A stretch of DNA of 64,000 nucleotides, from NCBI GenBank assembly GCA_930367215.1, contig OV884059.1, forward strand, positions 220,788,303-220,852,302, read 5' to 3'. Below the pieces are notes generated by a model. The model was not told where the DNA came from. It saw only the letters and a list, made by a program, of their open reading frames with translations, and made no database searches. This stretch comes from Pollenia angustigena (taxonomy: Eukaryota; Arthropoda; Insecta; Diptera; Polleniidae). Each line of letters starts with the position of its first letter. The stretch's first letter is position 1. Shown piece after piece: positions 23,813 to 35,356 of the stretch. The translations under genes and the position numbers were made by a program.

Positions 23813-24540
23813 GATACACACACTTCTTCGTTGAAGTATAAAATAGAACTCAATTTATTTACTAATATTTTTTCCTTAAATACTAAAATTCTTATTACTA
23901 AAACAATAACAATATTCCTACCTACTAGATTTTATAAATTACAATAACACATACATGCAGCCTAAATAAACAAAAGATTAAACTATCGTTATAAACGCAT
24001 TACTGTTTATTACAACAATAGGAGATTAAAACTCTGTTGTTTACAACAGCAAAGAAAAAGGATCGCTCACATGTATGTATTTATTATTATTTAAATGTGC
24101 GTACCACATGTTGAGTTTAAAGTAACATTCTGGCGACCTTGCAAGATTGTAATCTTGTTTATGATGTGTGTACACCAGATCTTATTTTAAACTCTACAAC
24201 AACAATAATTTTTAAACTTTTTTATAATAGTCTTAAGAAAATTCAAGCAAAAAAAAAAAAAAAAAAAATTAAAAAAATTGAAAAAATTATTTTTGTATGT
24301 AGAATTTAGTTATAAACAATAAAAACAAAAAAATCAAAAAAAAATTTTTTATATGAAAAAAACATGATTTACAAAAAAGGTCCGTAGGGACCTTTTCACA
24401 CGGCCGTGAAGTTCAGAACTGTCACTCATCGGAGGGTTAAATCGAAAAATTTAAAAACGTTTGAGAATTGATGTCAGTGATAAAGGCATTTTATATCAAA
24501 GGTTTGACTTCGTGTTTGTTGGGTTGTCAACTCAAAAAAA

Positions 24541-25215
24541 ATCTTGATAGTTAATTTTTGAATCCCAAGAAAAACTTTGATGACTAATATGCATGTGGCA
24601 GTGTAAATCAAACTGAACTGGCAAAATAAAATAAACAAATTTGTTTTGTTTTTGTTTTTTCTTTACCCACTTACAACTACATTTAGAGTTGACAAAAAAT
24701 CAACCAATTGTGGTCGGGATTGTAAGAAAAGATAAACTCACTGTTTATTGTTGTTGTTTATGCTTTGATATTGTTACAAGTAAAACTGGGGCTTATAATT
24801 CTTATTCGCTTAACAGTTTTATTTGTATAATATCTTTTTCTAAAATCTTTGGATGAAGTTTCCTCAAGATTTGGCCTAAGAAACCAGTGAAGTGCGCATA
24901 GGAATAGCTTATCCCATCAACAATAAACTTCAGTTTGTCAATAGTATGAAATGGGAATTTAGCACATTATAACGAAACCTTGATAGTTAATTTTTGAATC
25001 CCAAGAAAAACGTTGATAAAACAAATTACTTTATAAATCTTATATTCTGTTTAATTCGACATTTAAAATGTATAAATGAGCTCGAGGTCCTCGAGCTCAA
25101 AGGAAAAAAACTTCTTTTATTTACAAATTACTTTATTTTATTTTGCCAGTTCAGTTTTATTTACACTGCCCCATCCATATTAGTTATCAAAGTTTACTTG
25201 GGATTTAATTAAAAA
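24541..25215. mobile_element. Repeat family R2, copy 2, with long inverted termini
   Basis: The left arm 24541-24640 and right arm 25110-25215 are inverted repeats of about 100 bp sharing AACTTTGATGACTAATATG, GGCAGTGTAAAT and AACTGAACTGGC. The interior (24690-24960) matches the other R2 copies. TTGATAGTTAATTTTTGAAT occurs both at 24543 and again at 24979, so internal rearrangement is likely. No coding region. Confidence 0.6.
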
Positions 25216-26487
25216 AAATTGGCGAGAGTTTTACCTGTGTCCTAACCTTAGATTGCGCCAACATAAAAGTGTAAACTCGAGTACATGATTAACTGCATCG
25301 TGAAGCTATTTAATTTCAACTGCAAAACGCAGCTTTTGCTGAAATGCAAAAGCATACAGTGATACAAAAGATGTACGTGGGTACAAAAGGTGTCTACTAA
25401 CGCGCTCATATGTGAGCGCAACCAACATACACAGGCGGCAATTTGTGAATATGATTCTACTTTTTAGAAGATGGAGCCTTCTAACCTTCGCTGCCAATAG
25501 TCAATCAGCATCTTTTGATAAGCAACAACTTAAAAGCAGAACCACCAGCAGGGCGAACTTCCCAACAATGCATAACTGAAAAATCCAACCTTAGAGATGT
25601 CTTTTTAATATTTTCCTTTCCACCATTTTTGGTATAAGCCACAGCCACCACGTGAACACCAAAACAGCCTTACCAACAACCAGACCTGAAGCGGAGTTCC
25701 AGGGGCTACAGGTTTCCGGGTTACCAGAAAAAAAATCTTTGGTCCACATTGGTAAACCTCTTAGAAAGAAGAAAAAGCTGCCACATTTTTTTCTGCCAAA
25801 AAAACTTGTATTGTCTGAACCTGTTTTCGAAGTGGATGTAACACCAACAGGTGAAATATTCTAAGGATGTATCGCTACATTTCTCACAGTTTTCGATTTT
25901 AAAAGGTAGGACAGAAAAAATCATAACTTTGTAAATAACAAAGTCTATCTCTGCGGAGAAAGATGGGCAAAAATTATTGTCATATTCATTTCTGTCTGAC
26001 CCGCCACGACAACTTGTGAAACGATTCAATAATAACTCTTTTATAGGGATGAGTTTGAATTTGAATATGTACTAAACTTAAGTAAATTTGTTTAAAATTT
26101 TATATACTTATATAGATATAATGAAATTATTGTTCATCAGTTCTTGATACACTTCATAACGACGCCCACTTTCAACGGTGTAAAATTTTTCGATTTTAGG
26201 ATGACAACTAACAGTCATATAAAAAGTCACACTCATTTATTGCAGTGTTGAAAATGTTAAAATTTTCATATTTTATTCAATTTCAGAATTATTTACAGAG
26301 GTTTGTAGCAAAAATCTTAAATTCATTGTTTAAACTTAAAGAGTGTGAACCAGCATTAAGTTAAACACTTAATAGAAAACTAAACTGTTATTAAAAAAGA
26401 ACAGCGCATATTTAGAAATTATAGCTAAAGTCGCAACTAACAAAACAGAAACTAAAATAGATCTTATTCATAAATCATAACTATCTA
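25216..26487. other. Interval without recognised genes
   Basis: A 70-residue plus-strand ORF at 25652-25864 is Lys-rich and resembles no family I know; a longer minus-strand ORF overlaps it. Neither has context supporting a gene. No paired termini were seen. Confidence 0.4.
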
Positions 26488-26631
26488 AGTGCCGGTTCAC
26501 ACACGTCAAGTTTGACCTTTCAAGTCTTGAGCTTTTAGGAGAAAAGGGAAAAGAGAATACCATTTATTTTCCCCTCTCTCCTAAAAACTCAAGACTAGAC
26601 GAGTCAAACTTGACGTGTGTGAACCGGCACT
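26488..26631. mobile_element. 144-bp palindromic MITE
   Basis: The arms AGTGCCGGTTCACACACGTC and the reverse complement at the right are nearly perfect over about 30 bp, with a second inverted segment inside (TCAAGTCTTGAG against CTCAAGACT). TA flanks both ends. Confidence 0.8.
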
Positions 26632-26817
26632 TAGCAAGTGCTTTCAGCTGATTGAAGAAATGCAATCATGACTATAAGCATGTAGGGTTTAGCTTAGGGA
26701 TTTTAAAAAAGAAAAAAAAAAAAAATAAAAGAAAAAATATACATAAATCAAAAAATTTTGTAACTAGAAACACATCTCTAGTTTATTGTTTGTGTGGATG
26801 TTTTTGGACGCAGTATA

Positions 26818-26921
26818 AGGTCGGTTTACACACGCCAAGTTTGAATAGTCAAGTCATGAGTTTTTGGAGAGACGGAAAAAGAAATGGCATTCTCTTTTCC
26901 CTTCTCTCCTAAAAGCACTTA
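26818..26921. mobile_element. Deleted copy of the same MITE
   Basis: GGTTTACACACGCCAAGTTTG and TTTCCCTTCTCTCCTAAAAG correspond to the MITE 190 bp upstream, but most of the right arm is deleted before GCACTTA. Confidence 0.65.
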
Positions 26922-27554
26922 ATGGACGCAAGTAGCAAATTTAATAAGGCAAGTTTATTATTTAAGAAATTGTAAGAGTATTTATTGTTTTCTGTATTTA
27001 AGAGTGAAACAAATTGGTCGCTAAAATTGTTTTGCTATGCAAATAAATTATAAGATAATTTTAATTCACTGTTCTTTGTATGAATTAGTTTGTTGGCATT
27101 TAGTTACAGCTTTACCCATAATTAAGTGTAATTTTCTTGCTGAATGTAACCAGCTGTGAATAGCTTTAGACTTAGTGATAATTAATGAATATGCGCCAAT
27201 GTTATTATGTGTGCTGATTAAGAACACAACTTTTTACAAATACCCTTTAAATTCATGCCAAATTATATCCCGATTGTTTAAAAATTAATTTAGTTTTTAA
27301 AGGCTGTTTTACACTATCGCACAAGTCTTAAGACTTTTGGTTTTACAAAGTGAAATGATTTTTGGTCTGATATTCAAAAAATCAAAGAGAAAATTTGTTT
27401 CATTACATTTTGCTTCTACACTATCACACTTCAAATAAAAAGCAAAATCTTTGTGATTTGTGAGCTCCACTTTAGATTACAAAATAAAGACGAAAAAACA
27501 TTTTATAAAGCAATGGAACATTGTTAGCTGGCGTATTGTGCACTTACTTTCACA
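26922..27554. other. Interval without recognised features
   Basis: AT-rich. TTTTACACTATCGCACAAGTC near 27305 and CTACACTATCACACTTCAAA near 27415 suggest an imperfect repeat pair, but no element could be delimited. Confidence 0.35.
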
Positions 27555-28554
27555 CAGTGTTGCCAGTGGATTTTTCGAAAAATAACTGCACATGCTAATA
27601 AAAATCCGATTTTTCCCTACACGTTGAAAAAATATCCCCTACAAAAATCCCTACGCATTACTATCATTAAAATAAAAGAAAAAACATTAGTTATAAACAG
27701 GGAAACCAAAAATATGCAATTGCATGTTTTTTCTTGCGCGACCAATGAAGGCGGAAACAATATATTTATCCGTTTCGAAGCTTTGAAGGAATTTTGGCAT
27801 CGATTTGTTAATGCATATTTTAACGCTTGGAGCATTTTTTTGTATAACTTAGTTAAAAGACCCTTTTTGCAGCATTTTTTAAGTTTTTAGCGCATATTTT
27901 GCCTATTTGAGTCATATTTTGATACATGTTAAATTTTTAATTTTTTTAGATGCCTACAAGAGCTTTGTCAAGTAAGAACAATCGTATGACTGTGATGCGG
28001 CAATTATTGTACCGATTTCACTATGTACCAAATAGTGGCAATTAAATTTGTATAAAAAAGGGCAATCGTGTGATTTCAGTATATTTGATTGGTGCAATTT
28101 CATTATTGTGCGTCAATAAAGCACAATTAAAATTGTGTCATATTGGTGCATTTGCGGCAATCGTGTGATCCCAACTTATGTCGAAATTTGTACACGTTTA
28201 TATAGGGACTGAAATGTCAAATATTTTTGTACTGTTGTAACAAAAATGCAAATCCAAATGCAATTGTAAGCATAGGACAAAACAATTAACGACCGTTAGA
28301 GGATAAGTCCGCTAGATTGATAACTTTTTTGGGTTCAGAATTAAGAAAATTTTTTCAAGTTGCAATGGAATATCTTATAGTCCCTGTTACTCCGGTTCCT
28401 TTAGAAAGGTACTTATACATTTTTAAAAAACTGCCATCTAAAATAACGTGCGTATATACATACGTCTCTTACATTCAATAAAGTGATATAAACAACAAAC
28501 TGTAGCCTTATAAAAAAATAATTAAAGTTTTCCTGCACAAGTTCAAACATTCAG

Positions 28555-28612
28555 TCGATAGTAATATCGATATATCGATAGTGAAATCTGAACTATCGAT
28601 AAATATCGATAG
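28555..28612. promoter_or_regulatory. Cluster of TATCGATA-type motifs
   Basis: Six or more CGATA/TATCG words occur in 58 bp (ATATCGATATATCGATAG, ACTATCGATAAATATCGATA), mostly paired as inverted TATCGATA. In Drosophila TATCGATA is the DREF site and clustered CGATA binds BEAF-32. Any such role here is inferred. Confidence 0.4.
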
Positions 28613-28723
28613 TCTCCCAGCACTAATGTATATTAAAGCTTTGACATAAAATAAGTACAAAACTAAAAACAAAAATACATGTGTATGTACTTTTATTTAA
28701 ATTCAATTAAGACTTTCAACATT

Positions 28724-29139
28724 AGGTGTGATCCCGTACTCAACGTTGGAAGCCCGCGGGATCCCAATCTTACCGAAACCTGTTCCCGTACTCAAAGTTT
28801 GTTAAGGTGGAGCCTTTAAGAGAAAAATATTATTTTTCTAGCACGAAGTAGCTCTACTTTTTTTTGGCCAAATTTATAAAATTGTGCCAAAGATTAATAA
28901 AAAAACTGCAAGCAAGTTAACCAAAATAATTAATATAAGAAATATTTATAAAATAAACAATAGAATATGTTGAAATAGTGTGCCATTTATGCATAAATGT
29001 AAACATATTTCATATTAAAGTTTTCTTTTGGATCAGAAATTTGGTTTTTATTATTCCCGTACTTTTGTACATTTTTGTCTATTATTGAGAGAAATTTTTT
29101 TATACTCTCATTTTACCCAAAAAGTACGGGATTACACTT
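28724..29139. repeat. Short inverted-repeat element inside the hAT
   Basis: AGGTGTGATCCCGTACT (28724-28740) and AGTACGGGATTACACTT (29123-29139) are inverted with 15 of 17 matches. A further GATCCC and CCCGTACTCAA lie inside the left end. No target duplication was found. Confidence 0.45.
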
Positions 29140-29454
29140 GCTGAATGATAACATAGAAAAAACATATACATACATACATATTAGTGTCGTCAACTTTTTA
29201 AACCACAAACAACTCTGGAAATATATTTTGAAGCTATTTTAGGGTAAAAAATTTTTTCAACCGTTTTGGACAATAAAATATCATTAAAAAACGTTTTTTC
29301 AGCATTTATTTTATAAATAATACGATATGACGAAAAATCCCTACATTTTGTTGATTATGAAAAATCTGTCCGATTTTACCTACGCTTCTATTTAAGTATC
29401 AAAAATACCTACATGTAGGGATTTTCCCCTACTTCTGGCAACACTGCTTTCGCA

Positions 29455-30016
29455 TTTAAACTTGCACTTTGGTCTTCAGACATATTTTGTCTTTATTTTT
29501 TATATTTAATAATTTTAATTTTGATGTGGGCGGAAAATAATTCAACAGCTGTTTTTTTATTTTCTTCTAGGGTGGAAAAGTTGATACAATCATATATTAA
29601 AATTTTTTTTTCCGTCAAAACCAAGGAATATTTAGTTATTTTTTTAAATTCAGTAATTTTCGCTTACTCCAAAAAAGAGCCGAACTTTAAAAAAAATACC
29701 AGACAGATACCTGCCCCCTTGTTTTTATTATTTACTTACCCCGTTACACACGTTTGTTTTACTTTTGTTGTACTGACCACGTTGTCAACAGAATAATTCT
29801 CAATTTTTAGACACCAGCAGCATGACCGATATGGCTTCGCAATTATTTTACTTTTAAAATTTGATATATTTAACTAAATAATTTTAACAAATTGAAACTG
29901 GGAATTGTTTTACACAAAACAAGCAATTCGCTTTTTTTTATAGATAACTAAAAAAATAAAATAAATTTGCTTGGAATTTTAAATGTTTATTTATTTTAAA
30001 ATGACTGAACGGAATA
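29455..30016. other. Interval without recognised genes
   Basis: A 91-residue plus-strand ORF (29521-29796) is hydrophobic, of AT-driven composition, and not recognisable. Confidence 0.35.
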
Positions 30017-30531
30017 CAGTAGAGTCCCGATAATTCGTGATCGCAAGGGACTGACCATTTCTTACGAATTATAGGGGTTTTGGATTTAGCGGGGTTTCGA
30101 TTTAACGGGGTTAAAATAAAATAAATACGAATAAGCGGGGTTTTTGAATTTATTTACTAAAACAATAAAAACTATATAAAAAACAACTGTTAAAAATAAA
30201 ATATATAAAAATTATACATAAAAATGATTCATGTTACAAACTGATCTTAAGAAAATCAAAAAAACCACGCAAAAATAAAATAGTGGTAAACAAAAAATCA
30301 TTCTTTCCATGTTTCTGTTGTTTTTATTACGAATTATAAGTGGTCGTAAGCAATCAATTACGATTTATAAGCGGTAAAGAAGATTTTATTTAACAAAAAA
30401 ATTACGAATTATCGAGGGGACCAAAATGTATGGAAATTTTACGAATTAACGAGATTTCAAGGGACCGACAGTTTATTACGAATTATCGGGAATTACGATT
30501 TATCGGGGTACGAATTATCGGGATTTGACTG
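30017..30531. mobile_element. pogo/Tigger-like MITE, 515 bp
   Basis: The left end CAGTAGAGTCCCGATAATTC and right end GAATTATCGGGATTTGACTG are inverted repeats flanked by TA (30015-30016, 30532-30533). Both ends are filled with variants of TTACGAATTATCGGGG and ACGATTTATAAGCGG. CAGT termini with TA suggest mobilisation by a pogo-type transposase; none is encoded. Confidence 0.75.
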
Positions 30532-30577
30532 TACTTCTTAAATAAACTACAATCCGTTACTGTAATAATATTGTGAG

Positions 30578-31898
30578 CAGGGACCGTAACAGTTATGTCT
30601 TTTTTCATAAAAGTCGGATGAAAACAGTTATTTTTTGATTTTTATTTTTTTTAACAAAAATAACAGTTATTTTTTGATTTTTATCTTTTCGAGCAAAAAT
30701 TACAACTTGAAGTTAGCTAAAGTTAAGATTAAATTGACAGATAATAATGTGTTATCTGTCAAAAAGCGTCTGTTAACTGACGGATAACAGCTAACGCCAA
30801 CTTATAATAATAGCCCTTAGCAATTTAGTTGACTTAAAATTTTTATTTTAGTGTGTAATTATCATAGGAATTCCTTATGCACATTAAAATAATTATTAAA
30901 GTCATCTACACTATACATAATGATTTATCTATTCCAAAGGTTAAAGATGAAATCAATAGATTCAGCTCAAGTTATCTTGAGAGATTAAGTAACCACTGCA
31001 ATCCGCTGGCCATCTCTCTGCTCGATGATACTGAAGAAGTTAAAAGACTAAAACGGCATCACATCCTCGACTTACCATTTCGTTTATAAATTAAATGCTT
31101 TCAAAATGTGTTTTAATTATTTATTATTTTTGTTTCTTTAATACTACAAATACTCATATCGCTAAAACTGCAAATACATAGACATATATTTTTATTATTC
31201 TTAAATACATTCCTAATTAATTTGTAAATAATAGTATAAAAACATAAATTTATGTTCTTAATGAGTTGTTGTTCTCACTGGAGTCTAACAACTAATGAAA
31301 TTCTTTATTGTATCCAATTTGCTTATTATCCTTAAATGGATAGATTGTAAATAAAAATGTATTAAAAAAAAAAAAAAAAAAAAAAATCTTTTCGAGATAA
31401 ATAAATAAAAGTTATTCTCTAAATAAATGTACGTGTTTTAATAATTTAGATGACTTTAATAATTATTTTAATGTGCATAAGGAATTCCTATGATAATTAC
31501 ACACTAAAATAAAAATTTTAAGTCAACTAAATTGCTAAGGGCTATTATTATAAGTTGGCGTTAGCTGTTATCCGTCAGTTAACAGACGCTTTTTGACAGA
31601 TAACACATTATTATCTGTCAATTTAATCTTAACTTTAGCTAACTTCAAGTTGTAATTTTTGCTCGAAAAGATAAAAATCAAAAAATAACAGTTATTTTTG
31701 TTCAAAAAAATAAAAATCAAAAAATAACTGTTAAGTTTGATCGAAAATATAAATATCAAAATTATAAAAATCAATATATTTTATCATTTACAAGTGCATG
31801 AGGAACAATATGGTAGACTTGAATCAGTTTTTCGACATTTATTTCTATATGCTTTTTTTGTTTTAAAATTTCAATATAACTGTTATTTTCGGTCCCTG
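30578..31898. mobile_element. hAT-type foldback element with perfect arms
   Basis: The ends CAGGGACCGTAACAGTTAT (30578) and GTTATTTTCGGTCCCTG (31898) are flanked by an exact 8-bp duplication ATTGTGAG (30570-30577, 31899-31906). The inner arms 30700-30908 and 31448-31660 are perfect inverted repeats over about 200 bp, with further imperfect pairing outwards through repeated AATAACAGTTATTTTTTG. The loop contains a LINE fragment. No transposase. Confidence 0.85.
30909..31387 (+). pseudogene. Jockey-type LINE 3' fragment with poly(A)
   Basis: The plus-strand frame ending at 31089 encodes VKDEINRFSSSYLERL, HCNPLAISLLDDT and RRLKR-like VKRLKRHHILDLPFR, which resembles the extreme C-terminus of jockey-clade polymerases. 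A 3' UTR with AATAAA and about 23 A (31364-31386) follows. It is strongly 5'-truncated and sits in the loop of the hAT foldback. Confidence 0.65.
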
Positions 31899-31906
31899 AT
31901 TGTGAG

Positions 31907-32690
31907 TGTATGAAAGCCATTGTAGATATTGTTCTAAACAATTTTATAAAAAAGATTTTAAGCAGAAATATGCTCTTGTGTGGAATTAAAACTTTATTCA
32001 GGCCTGTGGCAGAGATCAATTCTGATTTCTATATTTTTCTTTTCCAAAAAACGAAAATTTTATTTAAAAAAGATTAAAGATTATGGAGCTAAAATCTTTC
32101 CGATCAGAATGTGTGACAGACCTAATGCAAAATATTTTGTTATTCAATTAAATTTGTGCATATATTTTACTTATTAGGCCAAAAATATATAACAAATGGC
32201 AATTTTGTCTAAGAAAGTTGTTGTGAAGAAATAAATAATTAGTATCTCGAAAACCATGTAAGAAATACCTTTTTTTTTGTAAATTTATTTTGATTTCTTA
32301 CAAACTAAAATACAAATTTGCAGTTTCTCTTTTGTTTTATTTGCTTCAAAAGTTTCATATCAAAAAAGCTATTAGTCATAATTGCCTGTGGAGCTTTTTT
32401 TTGTTGCATGATATGACAAAATTAACTTTATTTTTATACTTATTGTTTGTTTGAAAACTTTTTATTGTTGTGTTTTAAATGCAACAGAAGAAATCGTGGC
32501 AATTTCAAGCAAAAAGAAAAAACAAAACAAAAACTAACTAATCACAAGGGTTGCAGGCAAAGGTGGATTTGATTGTACTCTATGTATATGAGCAAAATTT
32601 ATAGTTGTGAGGTAAAATTTATAAAAAAATCTCTACTCGTCAAAACCTACATAATGATGAATTCAAATCATCGATGCCAAATTTGTTTTA
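31907..32690. other. Interval without recognised features
   Basis: AT-rich, no coding region or paired repeat recognised. Confidence 0.4.
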
Positions 32691-33170
32691 CACAGCGTTT
32701 ACATTTGCCAGTACTGGCAAGACAGTAGCAATACATGCAAACTTTTTTACTAATACATGCACACTTTTCCAACTGTCTTGTCTACTGTCTAGCAAATTTA
32801 GCAGACAGTAAAATTGGACAGTGATTTGACATTTGCTAACAGTAATCTGAAGTTTGTTAGCAAAAGGAAAAAAAATCTAAATGTAAAAAATAATTATATA
32901 TATTTTGCTTTGGTTTTTTATATTTTATTTAAGTGGTATGTTTGTTAACACAATATAGTTATTTTAAGCTGTTTTTAATTTTGTTTAGTTCATGTAAAAC
33001 ACGTTTAGCTGGACTTGAACAGCAACATTCACGTTTGACAAATTTTTAAAAGTGAACTGTCGTAACTACTGTCTGGACGCCTACGTCACGAAGACAGTTA
33101 GTGGTATTTTTGGAAACTAATATGTATTTTCTTACTGTCTTGCCAGTACTGTCAAATGTAAACGTACTGT
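32691..33170. mobile_element. MITE with CGTTTACATTTG termini, 480 bp
   Basis: CACAGCGTTTACATTTG at the left is inverted as CAAATGTAAACGTACTGT at the right, followed in both arms by AGTACTGGCAAGACAGTA. TA flanks both sides. ACTGTCT words are iterated throughout. Confidence 0.7.
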
Positions 33171-33577
33171 TAAGGTAGATTCGCACATTGTTTGATTGAC
33201 TTCTCTCTTCTTAAGAGAGAATCAGGTGTTTTTTGGTGATTTTTGAACCGATTTTCCTGAAACTTTTTACAGCAAAAGTATCAATATTTAGTACAAATGT
33301 ATTCATTATCAATACATGAGATCTGCTTAACCCTTCGATGTTCGGTGCCTTACGATACCGTAAGTACATCATACGGATCTGGCGAGACCCATAAAAATAA
33401 CATAACATGAATGACATGAAATATTAATTGTGTCTGCACAGACCCTTGATTAATAAAGGTAATTTAAAATAAATTTTTGCACAGTAAATATTTCAAAATG
33501 TAGATTTCACTTTTTCACAGTGTTAAGAGTCATATAGACAGAAAGAAAAACACTTGTGATAAATTAAGTTTTTTATA
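33171..33577. other. Interval without recognised features
   Basis: Between two MITEs; no gene or repeat shared in the window. Confidence 0.35.
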
Positions 33578-34091
33578 CAGTAGACGCTCGCAAATTAGAA
33601 CCGCTTTGTTTTTAAGGCGATTCTAATTTCTGAATTATTCTAATTTCTGGACTTTTTTTTCCGAATAAAAAATAAAAAATTGAGCAAATTTACTTCCAAA
33701 AACTTAAATAAAAGACTTTTAAAATTTTTTTAATTCAATTTTGTTTGATAAAAACAAGAAAACAAAACGTAAAAATTCAGTCCAATACATTAAATGTATT
33801 TTTTTAAATTAAAAATATGAATATTAAAAAAACTAATGGCAACAAAACATAACAATTCAATAAGGAAAAAACATATATGATTTGGTAATTTTTAGTTTTA
33901 CTATGTTCAAACAGAATAAAAATAAACTGCGGATTTCTTGTGTTCAAATAACAAAAAAAAAAAATAAATAAAACACGCTCTGAAATTAGAATTTTAAATT
34001 CGAATTTTAGAGCGTTTAATGTATTGCAAACACTGATTCTAATTTCTGGACGTTCGAATTACTGAAAGCTCTAATTTGTGAGCGTCTACTG
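33578..34091. mobile_element. pogo/Tigger-like MITE, 514 bp (second family)
   Basis: CAGTAGACGCTCGCAAATTA at the left pairs with TAATTTGTGAGCGTCTACTG at the right, flanked by TA (33576-33577, 34092-34093). Arms contain iterated ATTCTAATTTCTGG. Length and design are nearly the same as 30017-30531, but the sequence differs. Confidence 0.75.
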
Positions 34092-34119
34092 TACTTACTT
34101 TAAGGACGAGTCGTACGAA

Positions 34120-34235
34120 AAAATTCAAGTACGCATAACACTTAAACGCACTTAAAACAATCCTTAATGGGATGACGTTCGAAAATCAATCCCGGAACTT
34201 CTTAAAATATGTACATAATTCTTAATCCAAGTAAA
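34120..34235 (-). repeat. Short dispersed repeat (pair with 53335-53400)
   Basis: TTCCGGGATTGATTTTCGAA and CATCCCATTAAGGAT on the minus strand match the plus strand at 53350-53390. Confidence 0.5.
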
Positions 34236-34592
34236 GCTTTTTTTTAGAGTGTCACAACTTTTAGTTGGCATCACTGCTTTATTTGAGCACCTATTTAAGA
34301 GCTGATAGTTGCTTTTTGTTTAGTTTGCTTTGAAATTTCAGGCTGTAGGAAATATCGCCCAAAGAAAAATCGCCCAAAAAAATTGCATGTAAAATTGGGC
34401 CTGATTTCATATGAAAAATGGCCCCAAATTTTTGGGCTATTAATCGTTATTGTTTTGTGATTTTTCGTTTTTAAATTTGGGTGATTTTTCATAATGATTT
34501 TTCATAATGAAAAATCACCCAAAAATGTTGTATGAAAAATGGCCCAAAAAAATGGGATATTTTTAAAATTCTACCATAATCTTACATAGCAG

Positions 34593-34755
34593 AGAAAACC
34601 ATGTTTTATTATGGTTGCAAACAACAAAACTATTTTTCAAGAAACTAATTTAACCATTATATGGTTGTCGGCGACAATGATTTGGTTAAATTAAACATAA
34701 TATCGGTAGAATTTTTTTAAAAATGGTTTTGTAGCTTTTTCTCTGGGTGTATATA
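34593..34755 (+). repeat. CACGCAGAGAAAA-type MITE segment in foldback copy B
   Basis: GCAGAGAAAACCATG at the left, TTTTTCTCTGGGTGTA at the right, with AACCATTATATGGTTG and AAACATAATATCGG inside, corresponding to 13438-13632 inverted. Confidence 0.5.
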
Positions 34756-34779
34756 TTAAATATATACATTTATATCGAA

Positions 34780-34930
34780 AATAAGGATTTTCTCTTCTAT
34801 GGTATAACAAATACTGGCTTCGCTAACTAAAGCTTCTCTGTATCGCCGGCCTTCGGCCGGGCGCAAGGATTTTCTCCTCTATGGTATAACAAACACCGGC
34901 TTCGCTAACTAAAGCTTCTCTGCGCAGTCA
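34780..34930 (+). repeat. Tandem cassette with GC-rich hairpin (locus B)
   Basis: Two units of GGCTTCGCTAACTAAAGCTT with TATGGTATAACAAA and the hairpin CCGGCCTTCGGCCGG, closely matching locus A. Confidence 0.8.
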
Positions 34931-35356
34931 CTTGAAATTTTAACGGTATTTAAAAAAAAAATATACACATTTTTGATTATAAGTTAAGTTGCGGACGTTG
35001 CAAAGTGTCATAACGTCCTCGTTATCGTCTTCGATGGACATTATGACACTTTAAAAGTGTCCAAGGACACTACGACACTGAACGTTATGACATGTCACCT
35101 AAATTTATATGAATAATAAACACTTTTTTGCAAATTTAGTAATTTTTTTTTTTTTTTTTTTGGGAAAAAATTCGTTTTTGCTTTTTGGGTAATTTTTCAT
35201 TTTCTTTTTGGGCCCTTTTTCGTTTTTTTTGGGCAAAATTTAATATTTACCTTTTTGGGTAATTTTTCATGTTCGCTTGGGCGATTCTTCATTTGGGCGA
35301 TTTTTCATTTTTTTTTTTGGGCCATTTTTCTTTGGGCGATATTTTCTACAGCCGAA

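Larger units (their letters stand above)
21458..24436 (+). mobile_element. piggyBac-type transposon, complete
   Basis: The element starts CCCTCCGA (21458) and ends TCGGAGGG (24436), flanked on both sides by TTAA (21454-21457, 24437-24440), the invariable piggyBac target. The 2979-bp body holds one transposase gene with a TATA box and initiator. Subterminal GGTCCCTTTTT (near 21477) and AAAAAAGGTCCGTAGGGACC (near 24380) form a second inverted pair. A run of about 16 C lies in the 5' region, and TCCCTAATGTCTTTGAG is repeated with small changes near 21685 and 21773. Confidence 0.9.
20834..24523. mobile_element. Outer inverted-repeat element split by the piggyBac element
   Basis: CCCAACAAACACG at 20834 is mirrored by CGTGTTTGTTGGG ending at 24523. 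Adjacent sequence is also inverted and imperfect (GAGGTTTGATTT against AAAGGTTTGACTT, and AATGCCTTTAT against ATAAAGGCATT). Left arm and flank contain iterated TTTGAAATCAAA-like motifs. The piggyBac element at 21458-24436 interrupts it near the right end. No clear target duplication was found, so class is open. Confidence 0.5.
27555..29446. mobile_element. hAT-type non-autonomous element
   Basis: The termini CAGTGTTGCCAG (27555) and CTGGCAACACTG (29446) are perfect inverted repeats of a common hAT terminus. Target duplication CTTTCACA/CTTTCGCA (27547-27554, 29447-29454) matches at 7 of 8. Subterminal regions carry iterated AAAATCCCTAC and CCCCTAC motifs in opposite orientation. No transposase is left. 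The interior contains an AT-rich unique part, a CGATA cluster and a smaller inverted-repeat segment. Confidence 0.8.
34341..35353. mobile_element. Foldback element, copy B, with 9-bp target duplication
   Basis: GGCTGTAGGAAATATCGCCC (34341) pairs with GGGCGATATTTTCTACAGCC (35353), and both ends are followed by iterated AAAAATCGCCC or GGGCGATTTTT. An exact 9-bp duplication GAAATTTCA (34332-34340, 35354-35362) fits Foldback or MULE-type insertion. Inside are a CACGCAGAGAAAA-type segment, the tandem cassette and AGTGTC-rich sequence, as in copy A. No protein is encoded. Confidence 0.85.
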
